From: Acidobacteriota bacterium
GTDB lineage: Bacteria; Acidobacteriota; Terriglobia; Terriglobales; Acidobacteriaceae
NCBI GenBank assembly: GCA_021781255.1
Contig: JAJXXG010000238.1
Location: 1-8,057, forward strand
Direction: 5' to 3'
Length of the DNA: 8,057 nucleotides
The stretch's first letter is position 1, and every line of letters begins with the position of its first letter. The position numbers were made by a program, and so were the translations under genes. Of the stretch, positions 1 through 6,780 are shown in pieces. The notes below the pieces were generated by a model, which saw only the letters and a program-made list of their open reading frames with translations, was not told the origin of the DNA and made no database searches.

Positions 1-1331
1 AAGATGTCCCTGTCAGTCACGTCACAAACGGGGTTCACATTCCCATCTGGGACTCCGATGAAGCCGACAAGCTTTGGACGGAAGCCTGTGGACGGCAACG
101 CTGGGACGGCGATCCACAAGCAATTGCAGAGGGCATGCAGCACCTTTCAGATGAGCGCCTGTGGAGAATGCGCAGAGCCTCACGCGAGAATCTCGTCCAA
201 TTCATCCGTGCGCGACTGGCCCGCCAGATTGCCGGCCATGGAGCAACTGAAGAAGAGATTGAAGAGACACAGCGCATCTTTGAGCCCGACGCGCTCACCT
301 TGGGCTTCGCCCGCCGATTCGCCCCTTACAAACGGCCCAATCTCTTGCTTCACAATCCCGACCGTCTGCTGGCCATCCTCACTAATCAGCAGCGTCCGGT
401 CCAGCTCGTGATCGCCGGAAAGGCGCATCCCCAGGATGCCCGGGGGCAGGAGATGATCCGGCGCTGGATCGAGTTCATCCGTCACACGCCGGCACGTTCA
501 CAGGTCGTCTTCCTGGCCGACTACGACATGCACATGGCCGAACATCTGGTGCAGGGCGTTGATGTGTGGATCAATACTCCGCGTCGTCCCTGGGAAGCAT
601 GCGGCACCAGCGGCATGAAAGTGCTGGTAAACGGTGGCCTCAACCTCTCCGAACTGGACGGCTGGTGGGCGGAGGCCTATTCGCCCGGCGTGGGCTGGGC
701 GCTTGGTGACGGCCATGAGCACGGCGAGGATCCTGCCTGGGACGCCGCAGAGGCCGAGGAACTCTATACCCTCCTCGAACAGGAGGTAATTCCGGAGTTT
801 TACAACCGTGATGAATCCGGCGTGCCCAGCGGCTGGACACGGCGCATCCGTGAAAGCGTTGCCCGTCTCACGCCCGTATTCTCCGCCACAAGGTGTGTGC
901 GCGAATACACCGAGAAGCACTACGTGCCCCTGGCGGCGGCGTATCAGCGACGAAGCGCCGATGGCCACAAAGCGGCAGATAGCTTGCTTCACTGGCGCCG
1001 CCAGCTCTGCGACCACTGGTCAAGGCTGCGCTTTGGCTCTGTCCGCGTAGATACAGAGGGCGATGTACACCACTTCCAGGTGCAGGTCTACCTCAACGAA
1101 ATCGGCCCTGACGGGGTCCGGGTGGAGCTGTATGCCCAGGCACGCGACGGCGGCGAACCCGTTCGCCACATCATGACGCGCGGAGAGTCACTGGTGGGCG
1201 AGAGTGCCTGGCGCTATTCGGCTTCAATCCCGTCTGACCGCCCTGCGTCCGAATTCACTCCCAGGGTGGTACCCTTCCATCCCGAGGCGTCTGTGCCCCT
1301 CGAATCGGCGCATATCCTCTGGTACAGGTAA
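1..1331 (+). CDS. glgP: Alpha-glucan (glycogen/maltodextrin) phosphorylase, C-terminal part; 5' end outside window
   Basis: Glycosyltransferase family 35 phosphorylase. It releases glucose-1-phosphate from the non-reducing ends of alpha-1,4-glucans using pyridoxal phosphate, and acts in the cytoplasm. The reading frame is open from base 3 (bases 1-2 finish an earlier codon) to TAA at 1329-1331, giving about 442 residues. Family marks in order, numbered from the window edge: VTNGVHIPIWDS near residue 7; GFARRFAPYKRPNLLL near 100; RPWEACGTSGMK near 195-206, where the Lys at 618-620 is the expected PLP-binding lysine; then NGGLNLSELDGWWAEAY. The GTSGMK and LDGWWAEAY wording matches the shorter bacterial type that carries an N-terminal DUF3417 domain (usually around 850 aa in all), so roughly the first half is missing. 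No frameshift or lost key residue is seen. The downstream efflux operon is about 1 kb away and has no obvious functional link. Confidence 0.93.
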   Translation, partial: DVPVSHVTNGVHIPIWDSDEADKLWTEACGRQRWDGDPQAIAEGMQHLSDERLWRMRRASRENLVQFIRARLARQIAGHGATEEEIEETQRIFEPDALTLGFARRFAPYKRPNLLLHNPDRLLAILTNQQRPVQLVIAGKAHPQDARGQEMIRRWIEFIRHTPARSQVVFLADYDMHMAEHLVQGVDVWINTPRRPWEACGTSGMKVLVNGGLNLSELDGWWAEAYSPGVGWALGDGHEHGEDPAWDAAEAEELYTLLEQEVIPEFYNRDESGVPSGWTRRIRESVARLTPVFSATRCVREYTEKHYVPLAAAYQRRSADGHKAADSLLHWRRQLCDHWSRLRFGSVRVDTEGDVHHFQVQVYLNEIGPDGVRVELYAQARDGGEPVRHIMTRGESLVGESAWRYSASIPSDRPASEFTPRVVPFHPEASVPLESAHILWYR

Positions 1332-1338
1332 TCGCCAT

Positions 1339-1383
1339 AGCTGGCCGCACATGGCTTCCCTTCCGGATTACGTGCGGTCAGCT
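1339..1383 (+). terminator. 12-bp inverted repeat just after glgP, possible transcription terminator
   Basis: AGCTGGCCGCAC (1339-1350) and GTGCGGTCAGCT (1372-1383) form a 12-bp stem with one G-T pair and a 21-base loop. It begins 8 bases after the glgP stop codon, where a terminator is expected. No run of T follows the right arm, so it is not a textbook intrinsic terminator. It may instead stabilise the 3' end of the mRNA or serve Rho-dependent ending. The stem is plainly visible; its function is inferred from position. Confidence 0.35.
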
Positions 1384-1802
1384 CGCTAATCCAATTTAAT
1401 ATCAGCACCTTATCAGATTTAACGAACAACTGAGGCGCCATCCAAAATCGCCTTCGGCTGTTTGCACAACATGAGGTTGGCAGCCACAATCCGGTGTGGT
1501 GCGCAGCTTGCCGGTCCCCCAACCTAGCCCTAAACAAGCCTGGTTCCTCTGCCAACACTTTCAGCATGTGGCACGAGTACATCTCTAGTAGAATCAATTC
1601 GTCGATGGAAGGCATTGCCGGGGATGCCTTGGCCGCGCGGGAAGCGATTTATCAGAAATTCAAAATTGCCAGGCATCATCAAAGATTGGGGAGCAGAGAC
1701 GACCTTTCCAGCGGGTTTGCATCCAAGATAGAGACAGGTATCGTGCGGCGATGAACAACCGTGCTGCATTTGTCATGCTTGGCGCCCCAATGCACAAACA
1801 GA
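1384..1802. other. Spacer with no supported gene
   Basis: About 420 bases between the post-glgP hairpin and the next plausible gene. It includes a short AT-rich patch around 1392-1425. A + strand open frame at 1494-1754 and minus-strand frames across 1214-1615 and 1530-1769 exist, but their translations show no domain, signal or membrane segment I recognise, no clear Shine-Dalgarno sequence, and they overlap one another. I see no tRNA, IS end or repeat array here. It could hold a promoter for the downstream genes, but I cannot point to a convincing -35/-10 pair. Confidence 0.5.
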
Positions 1803-2207
1803 ATGATCTACTCGTCTAAAAATCGGGTTGGTTCTTTGCGGCTCGTCCTGGGTCTGGCAGGTCTGGCCTTTTTTGTCTTTTTGTGGGGACTCGGATACAA
1901 ATTGTCTCGTTATGAGCCTCCGCAGGCGAACTTTCACCAGATTCCGAGGGCTAAACTCCTGTCGGAAGATGAGCGCCCGAGTTTCGCATCGGTTTCTGTC
2001 GTTCCGGGAAGAGCCGCAAAGGCCATCCGTGCTACACGCGGAGTCCTCACAAGCGCATTTCTCCTCTTCCTGTTGACTTTCACCACGTTTGCTGAACTCC
2101 ACAAAGAACTGCGAATCAGGGAGAGCCGCCAGCCAAGGCGAATGGGCTGCTCCGGAAGCCTGAGTGCCTTCCTCGTCCGCCCTCCTCCCTTCCCAGTCCT
2201 TTGCTGA
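1803..2207 (+). CDS. Small hypothetical membrane protein, function unknown
   Basis: A 134-residue frame from ATG 1803 to TGA 2205-2207; an in-frame GTG at 1761 would add 14 residues. Neither start has a clear Shine-Dalgarno sequence. After a short basic N-terminus there is one strong hydrophobic segment (about residues 12-32, LRLVLGLAGLAFFVFLWG), followed by GYKLSRYEPP and a polar stretch. A second hydrophobic segment (about 81-96, VLTSAFLLFLLTFTTF) leads to a basic tail that ends in FLVRPPPFPVLC. The order of positive end, membrane helix, polar loop and second helix looks protein-like rather than random. I recall similar short proteins with WGL-YKLS and VRPPP motifs from Acidobacteriota, but cannot confirm this here. 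No known domain or enzymatic motif is visible, and the neighbours give no function. It could still be a chance frame, since overlapping minus-strand frames are open over the same DNA. Confidence 0.45.
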   Translation: MIYSSKNRVGSLRLVLGLAGLAFFVFLWGLGYKLSRYEPPQANFHQIPRAKLLSEDERPSFASVSVVPGRAAKAIRATRGVLTSAFLLFLLTFTTFAELHKELRIRESRQPRRMGCSGSLSAFLVRPPPFPVLC

Positions 2208-2325
2208 AACCGGGACATTCGAACCCTGATGGCTCCAGCCACATCGCATACGTCGGCTACGATATGGCTTCTTCCCTTCAATCTTGCACTGCCATCGATC
2301 ACATGCCGGCCAGAAACTTACTCAT

Positions 2326-2330
2326 AGGTG
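2326..2330 (+). promoter_or_regulatory. Ribosome binding site for the efflux adaptor
   Basis: AGGTG lies 10 bases before ATG 2341. It supports that start over an earlier in-frame ATG at 2284, which would add 19 polar residues in front of a clean lipoprotein signal peptide. Confidence 0.5.
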
Positions 2331-2340
2331 CAATAGAAAA

Positions 2341-3588
2341 ATGTGGAAGCGATTCTCTTTCCTCCTTCTCGCGGGATTGGCCTCAGTAGCAGCGCTGGGT
2401 ACTGTTGCATGCGGTTCTAAGGCCACCGGCTCCAAAGCGCAGGCGGCTGAGGTGCCGTCGGCCTCGGTTGCTGCAGTCACGCGGGGCACAATCGTGCACA
2501 CGCTCAATCTGGCTGGACAGTTCCAGCCCTACCAGGTAGTGGATGTGCACGCCAAGGTGTCCGGATACATCAAGGCCATTTATGTAGATATCGGCGACAA
2601 GGTGCGCCAGGGCCAGGTACTGGCAGTTCTGGAAGTGCCTGAGTTGAGCGCCCAGTTGAAAGGAACTGTCGCCGATTTTGCGCAGAGCAAGGATGAGATT
2701 GTTCGCGCCGAGCACGAAGTAGCGCGCGCTGAATCGGTACATGCCGCCCTGCATGCCGACTACACCAGGCTTAAACTGGCGTCACAGGCCCAGCCCGGCT
2801 TGATTGCCGAACAGGAACTGGATGACGCACAGGCAAAGGATCTGGCGGCGGAGGCGCAGATTGACGCTGCCAAGTCCGCACTGTCCGCGGCCAAACAAAA
2901 GTCAGCGGCTTCCAGCGCCAACCACGACCGCGTAAGCGCGCTGGAGGCCTACACCAAGGTCACGGCGCCGCTCGATGGCGTCATCATCTGGCGGTATGCC
3001 GACACTGGAGCGTTGATTCAATCGGGCACGTCTTCCGATACGCAGTCATTGCCCATTGTGAAGCTCTCTCAAAGCGGCCTGCTTCGCCTCCGCCTGCCGG
3101 TACCTGAAGACGCCGTTTCCTACATCCATGAAGGAGCCACCGTAAATGTGCGCGTCGACGCAGTTCACCGCACCTTTGCGGGCAAGGTCGTTCGCTTCAC
3201 GCGCAATATCAGTCTGGCAACTCGCACCATGGAAACGGAAATCGATGTCGAAAACAAGGACTTGTCGCTGACGCCGGGCATGTACGCCAACACCGCGATT
3301 CAGCTGGAGCAGCACAACAATGTCCTCACGATCCCCGAGCCTGCGCTCCTCCAGGATGGAAACAAGGCAACAGTCATGGTCGTCGATGCCGACCATCGTG
3401 TGCAGATACGCAATGTCTCGGTCGGCCTGCAGGGATCGGATCATGTCGAAATCAAGTCTGGCCTTCAGGAGGGGGACCTGGTCATCACCGGAGCCCAGTC
3501 GAACTACCAGTCGGGTGAAGTCGTAAGGCCCAAACTGGAACAATCCTCGCTCAATATTGACAGTACCGTGCAATCCGGAGACGAGTAA
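2341..3588 (+). CDS. RND efflux periplasmic adaptor (membrane fusion protein, HlyD/AcrA family), probable lipoprotein
   Basis: A 415-aa adaptor that should bridge the inner-membrane RND pump and an outer-membrane channel. The N-terminus MWKRF plus a hydrophobic core (residues 5-20) ends in GTVAC with Cys24 (2410-2412), a likely lipobox, although -3 is Thr rather than the usual Leu. Domains in order: first half of the barrel-sandwich (lipoyl-like) domain about 60-100 (VDVHAKVSGYIKAIYV, then GDKVRQGQVLAVLEVPEL); Ala/Gln/Lys-rich coiled-coil hairpin about 101-200; second lipoyl half about 201-226 (YTKVTAPLDGVIIWRYADTG); beta-barrel about 235-320 (LRLPVPEDAVSYI); membrane-proximal domain about 325-405 (LTIPEPALLQDGNKATVMVV). 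Length is typical of the family. It is followed after 3 bases by the first RND gene, so the two are almost surely cotranscribed. It is the only adaptor visible for two permeases. Substrate cannot be deduced. Confidence 0.93.
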   Translation: MWKRFSFLLLAGLASVAALGTVACGSKATGSKAQAAEVPSASVAAVTRGTIVHTLNLAGQFQPYQVVDVHAKVSGYIKAIYVDIGDKVRQGQVLAVLEVPELSAQLKGTVADFAQSKDEIVRAEHEVARAESVHAALHADYTRLKLASQAQPGLIAEQELDDAQAKDLAAEAQIDAAKSALSAAKQKSAASSANHDRVSALEAYTKVTAPLDGVIIWRYADTGALIQSGTSSDTQSLPIVKLSQSGLLRLRLPVPEDAVSYIHEGATVNVRVDAVHRTFAGKVVRFTRNISLATRTMETEIDVENKDLSLTPGMYANTAIQLEQHNNVLTIPEPALLQDGNKATVMVVDADHRVQIRNVSVGLQGSDHVEIKSGLQEGDLVITGAQSNYQSGEVVRPKLEQSSLNIDSTVQSGDE

Positions 3589-3591
3589 GTA

Positions 3592-4876
3592 ATGCCAAGG
3601 TTCGCGCTCAAGTATCCCTACTTCATCATTATGGCGTGCCTGGTTATCGTCGTAGTAGGGATAACCAACATTGCTGGAATGCCAGTCGACCTGTTCCCAC
3701 AGATCGATATTCCCGTTGTTGTGGTAGCAACATTTTATTCCGGCATGCCCCCGGAGCAGATTGAAGCTGACATTACGGATACATTCGAGCGATTCTTCAC
3801 GCTTGGAAGCAATATCGACCACATCGAATCGCGTTCCCTCACCGGCGTCAGCCTCATCAAGATTTACTTCAAGCCGGGAACCGATGCGAACGCAGCACTA
3901 AGTAACATAGCCAATCTGGCTATGGCTGACCTGCGACGATTGCCGCCTGGCACGCTGCCTCCGGTTGTGCTGGGTATGGATGCATCCAGCCAGCCTGTTT
4001 GCCTGGTGACGTTGAAGGGCAACGGCCTCAATGAAACTGACCTGAAGGATCTGGCTCAGTTTCAGGTTAGAAACCAGATTGCCAATGTGCCGGGCGCCTC
4101 AGTTCCACAGCCCTTTGGCGGGCGCTATCGGCAAATCATGGTTTATGTCGACCCCCTCAAGCTTGAAGCGCACAACATGAGCTTGATGGACGTCGTGCGC
4201 GCCGTGAATTCATCCAACCTGATCCTGCCCGCTGGCGACGTGCGAATCGGAGCCAAAGACTACAACATCTACGCCAACAGCCAGGTGCCTACGCCGGACC
4301 TGATTAACGACATGCCGCTGAAGTCGGTCGGAAATGCTTCTGTACTTGTGGCTGATATCGGCAAGGCTGAAGACTCTGGAACCATCCAGACAAACATCGT
4401 GCGCATTGACGGGCAGAAATCTGTTTACATTCCGGTGTTGAAGCAAGGCGGCGACAGCAACACAATCACCATCGTCAACGGGATGAAGACTGCAATCAAA
4501 AACCTGGTCGATGTCCCTGCTTCGCTCAAGACCGCCGTTGTTTTTGATCAGTCGGCCTTCGTCAAATCCGCTCTGCGCAATCTGGGCAGCGAAGGCGGCA
4601 TCGGCCTGGTCCTCACCGCGCTCATGATTCTGCTCTTCCTCGGCAGCGTGCGCGCTACATTCGCCGTGTTGTTGTCCATTCCCCTGTCTGCCCTGGCCGC
4701 TTTCATTTGTATCCGCGCCGGTGGCGGATCGATTAACACCATGGTGCTGGCAGGACTCGCGCTCGCCTTTTCGCGCCTTATCGATAACTCTGTCGTGGTG
4801 TTGGAAAACATTTTCCGCCACCTTGAGATGGGCGAACCGCCGGAAGTCGCAGCCGAACTCGGCGGTAAAGAAGTGC
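3592..4876 (+). repeat. Diverged direct repeat: 5' part of RND-1, second copy at 6773-8057
   Basis: The first 1285 bases of RND-1 recur 3181 bases downstream as the start of RND-2, with no insertion or deletion. DNA differences are spread throughout and mostly synonymous: in 3961-4020 against the matching stretch I count 9 differences in 60 bases, all silent. Short blocks remain identical, for example AGCTTGAAGCGCACAACATG (4160-4179). This is an old gene duplication under strong purifying selection, not a recent copy. The repeat very likely continues beyond the window edge. Confidence 0.9.
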
Positions 4877-6780
4877 AGCTCGCTGTGCTGGCCGCCACAT
4901 TTACAACGGCAATCGTCTTCTTCCCTGTCGCCCTGCTCAATGGCGTCAGCCGTTACCTTTTCACCGCGCTTGCTCTCACCGTGGTCTTCTCGCTGTTCGC
5001 GTCCTATGTGGTCGCCATGACCGTGGTGCCGCTCTATTGTGCCCGCTTCATCAAGCCGGCGGAAGGCGCTCATTTAGCCGAAGAGCAGGACGGAAGCGCC
5101 CTCGAATCGAGGGGCAGGCGCTCGATTTTCCAGCACATAGTCCATTCATTCAACGCGTGGTTCCAGCAAATGCTTGAGAAGTACGTCGTTGCGGTGAATC
5201 GGACAATGCTCCGCCCTATAGCCACGACATTCACCATTCTCGGCGCGGTTCTTCTCAGCTTCGCCCTCTTCCCTCTTCTTGGGCGCTCCTATTTCCCGCG
5301 CACGGACCCCGGGCAGTTTGTCATCAATATCAAGTGCCCCAGCGGAACCCGCATTGAGCTGAGCGATCAATACATCGCGCAGGTTGAAAAGGAAATTCGC
5401 GAGACGGTCGCCCCCAGAGATTTGGACATGATCGTATCCAACATCGGCATCACGCCGGACCTCTCTGCGATCTATACCAGCAACTCATCCATGGACACGG
5501 CTTTTGTGCAGGTCAGCCTCAAAGAAGGCCACAGAGTCGGCAGCTATGAGTACATGCAGCGCGTGCGGCGCAGGCTCGCGCAGGACATGCCCCAGCTGAC
5601 GACCTATTTTCAGGCGGGCGGCCTGGTTGATTCCGTCATCAACCAGGGATTGCCGGCTCCCATTGATATCCAGATCAGCGGCAACGATATGGATCAGTCG
5701 TACGCCATTGCGAAGCAAATTGCCTCGCAGGTGAAGACACTGAGGAATGTCAGCGACGTCCTCATACCGCAGAACCTCAATTATCCTGGGCTCTCGCTGA
5801 ACATCGACCGTGAACGCGCCAGCCTGATCGGCTTGTCGCCCAAAGAGGTCGTCGACAATGTCATTACCGCGATGACTTCTAATGGCATGATCGCTCCCAG
5901 CTATTGGATCGATCCTCAAACCGGCAACAACTACATGCTCACGGTTCAGTACTTCGACCAGAAGATCGCCCACATGACCATGGACGACTTCAAGCAGATT
6001 CCGCTGCGGGCAAGCACCGTGTCCAGCTACACCCCGCTGCAATCTGTTGCCAATATCAAGAAAATCAACACCCCAACGGAGGTGGACCACTACCAGATCC
6101 GGCGCATCATCGATGTCTATGTCATGCCATCGACCGAAGCATTGCAGGGTGTAAACCGCGACGTGAACAAGATCATCGCCAGCGTTTCCGTGCCGCAGAA
6201 TGTGCGCATCACAGTGCGCGGAACCGTGGTCAGCATGAATGAATCCTTCCTCAGATTCGGCATCGGTCTGGTCCTCTCCGTCGCCCTGGTCTATCTCATC
6301 CTAATGGCACAGTTCACTTCGTTCATCGATCCCTTCATCATCCTCATGGCGATCCCACCCGGACTATCTGGAGTGTTGATCATCCTCCTTGTCACGCACA
6401 GCACCCTGAACATCATGTCGCTCATGGGCGTCATCATGATGACTGGCATTGTTGTGTCAAACAGCATTCTTATCGTCGAATTTGCGGGCCATTTGCACGA
6501 AGAAGGCCTGGCAGTCGCTGAAGCGGTTGTGCAGTCGTGCAAGATTCGGTTGCGCCCCATTCTCATGACCTCACTCGCTACGCTCCTGGGCATGATTCCC
6601 ATGGCGCTCGGGCTGGAGGCAGGCAGTGAACAGTACGCGCCTCTTGCGCGCGCTATCATCGGCGGACTCGGAGTCTCCGTAGTTGTCACAGTGTTCCTCG
6701 TCCCCGCTGTTTACCTGATCATCCACAGAAAGCGAGACAGACAGGCTCGGCCAGAGCCGGAGATGAGCATTCATGCCTAA
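3592..6780 (+). CDS. RND efflux permease, first of a tandem pair (RND-1)
   Basis: A complete 1062-aa inner-membrane RND pump, close in length to AcrB (1049). ATG 3592 has GGAG at 3577-3580 and starts 3 bases after the adaptor stop. Layout: TM1 about 10-30; first porter half about 31-330; TM2-TM6 about 336-485; a charged cytoplasmic linker about 485-535; TM7 about 544-565; second porter half about 566-880; TM8-TM12 about 888-1050; a short basic tail. By hand alignment with AcrB, relay residues are Asp398 (D407), Asn399 instead of D408, Ser956 instead of K940, Arg986 (R971) and Thr993 (T978). TM4 reads LAFSRLIDNSVVVLEN, with Arg395 inside the helix. Family is clear: proton-driven export of drugs, lipids or other small molecules. 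The exact substrate is unknown. Asn at the second Asp site occurs in other RND families, so loss of function is not implied by itself. It overlaps the next permease by 8 bases. Confidence 0.95.
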   Translation: MPRFALKYPYFIIMACLVIVVVGITNIAGMPVDLFPQIDIPVVVVATFYSGMPPEQIEADITDTFERFFTLGSNIDHIESRSLTGVSLIKIYFKPGTDANAALSNIANLAMADLRRLPPGTLPPVVLGMDASSQPVCLVTLKGNGLNETDLKDLAQFQVRNQIANVPGASVPQPFGGRYRQIMVYVDPLKLEAHNMSLMDVVRAVNSSNLILPAGDVRIGAKDYNIYANSQVPTPDLINDMPLKSVGNASVLVADIGKAEDSGTIQTNIVRIDGQKSVYIPVLKQGGDSNTITIVNGMKTAIKNLVDVPASLKTAVVFDQSAFVKSALRNLGSEGGIGLVLTALMILLFLGSVRATFAVLLSIPLSALAAFICIRAGGGSINTMVLAGLALAFSRLIDNSVVVLENIFRHLEMGEPPEVAAELGGKEVQLAVLAATFTTAIVFFPVALLNGVSRYLFTALALTVVFSLFASYVVAMTVVPLYCARFIKPAEGAHLAEEQDGSALESRGRRSIFQHIVHSFNAWFQQMLEKYVVAVNRTMLRPIATTFTILGAVLLSFALFPLLGRSYFPRTDPGQFVINIKCPSGTRIELSDQYIAQVEKEIRETVAPRDLDMIVSNIGITPDLSAIYTSNSSMDTAFVQVSLKEGHRVGSYEYMQRVRRRLAQDMPQLTTYFQAGGLVDSVINQGLPAPIDIQISGNDMDQSYAIAKQIASQVKTLRNVSDVLIPQNLNYPGLSLNIDRERASLIGLSPKEVVDNVITAMTSNGMIAPSYWIDPQTGNNYMLTVQYFDQKIAHMTMDDFKQIPLRASTVSSYTPLQSVANIKKINTPTEVDHYQIRRIIDVYVMPSTEALQGVNRDVNKIIASVSVPQNVRITVRGTVVSMNESFLRFGIGLVLSVALVYLILMAQFTSFIDPFIILMAIPPGLSGVLIILLVTHSTLNIMSLMGVIMMTGIVVSNSILIVEFAGHLHEEGLAVAEAVVQSCKIRLRPILMTSLATLLGMIPMALGLEAGSEQYAPLARAIIGGLGVSVVVTVFLVPAVYLIIHRKRDRQARPEPEMSIHA
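6759..6764 (+). promoter_or_regulatory. Ribosome binding site of RND-2, inside the end of RND-1
   Basis: GGAGAT ends 8 bases before ATG 6773 and lies wholly within the last codons of RND-1. Together with the 8-base gene overlap it points to translational coupling, which would favour matched synthesis of both permeases. Confidence 0.6.

Noticed and set aside
1214..1615. Minus-strand open frame of 133 codons overlapping the 3' end of glgP
   Set aside because: A quarter of it is antisense to glgP, the translation has no recognisable features, and another minus frame overlaps it.
1494..1754. + strand open frame of 86 codons (with an inner ATG at 1608) in the spacer
   Set aside because: No Shine-Dalgarno sequence, no membrane or signal segment, and no familiar motif; a chance frame is the simpler reading.
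2211..2235. Minus-strand GGGTTCGAATGTCCC resembling a tRNA T-arm
   Set aside because: The bases that should close the T-stem do not pair (G opposite G at the first pair), and no acceptor stem, anticodon arm or CCA end is found nearby.
2284..2340. Upstream ATG 2284 as the adaptor start
   Set aside because: It would place 19 polar residues in front of a lipoprotein signal peptide, and AGGTG at 2326-2330 is well spaced for ATG 2341.
3046..3822. Minus-strand open frame (258 codons) across the adaptor-RND-1 junction
   Set aside because: It is antisense to two well-supported genes, with no domain or ribosome binding site. A similar frame at the start of RND-2 is simply the same antisense of the duplicated DNA.
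4783..4788. Calling RND-1 an inactive pseudo-pump because of Asn399
   Set aside because: Asp-Asn is natural in other RND families and the frame is intact for 1062 residues with Arg986 and Thr993 kept; altered coupling is as likely as loss.
4210..5073. Long minus-strand open frame (287 codons) inside RND-1
   Set aside because: It lies wholly over strongly conserved RND coding sequence; its His/Asp/Gln-rich translation has no recognisable fold and reflects the complement of the pump codons.
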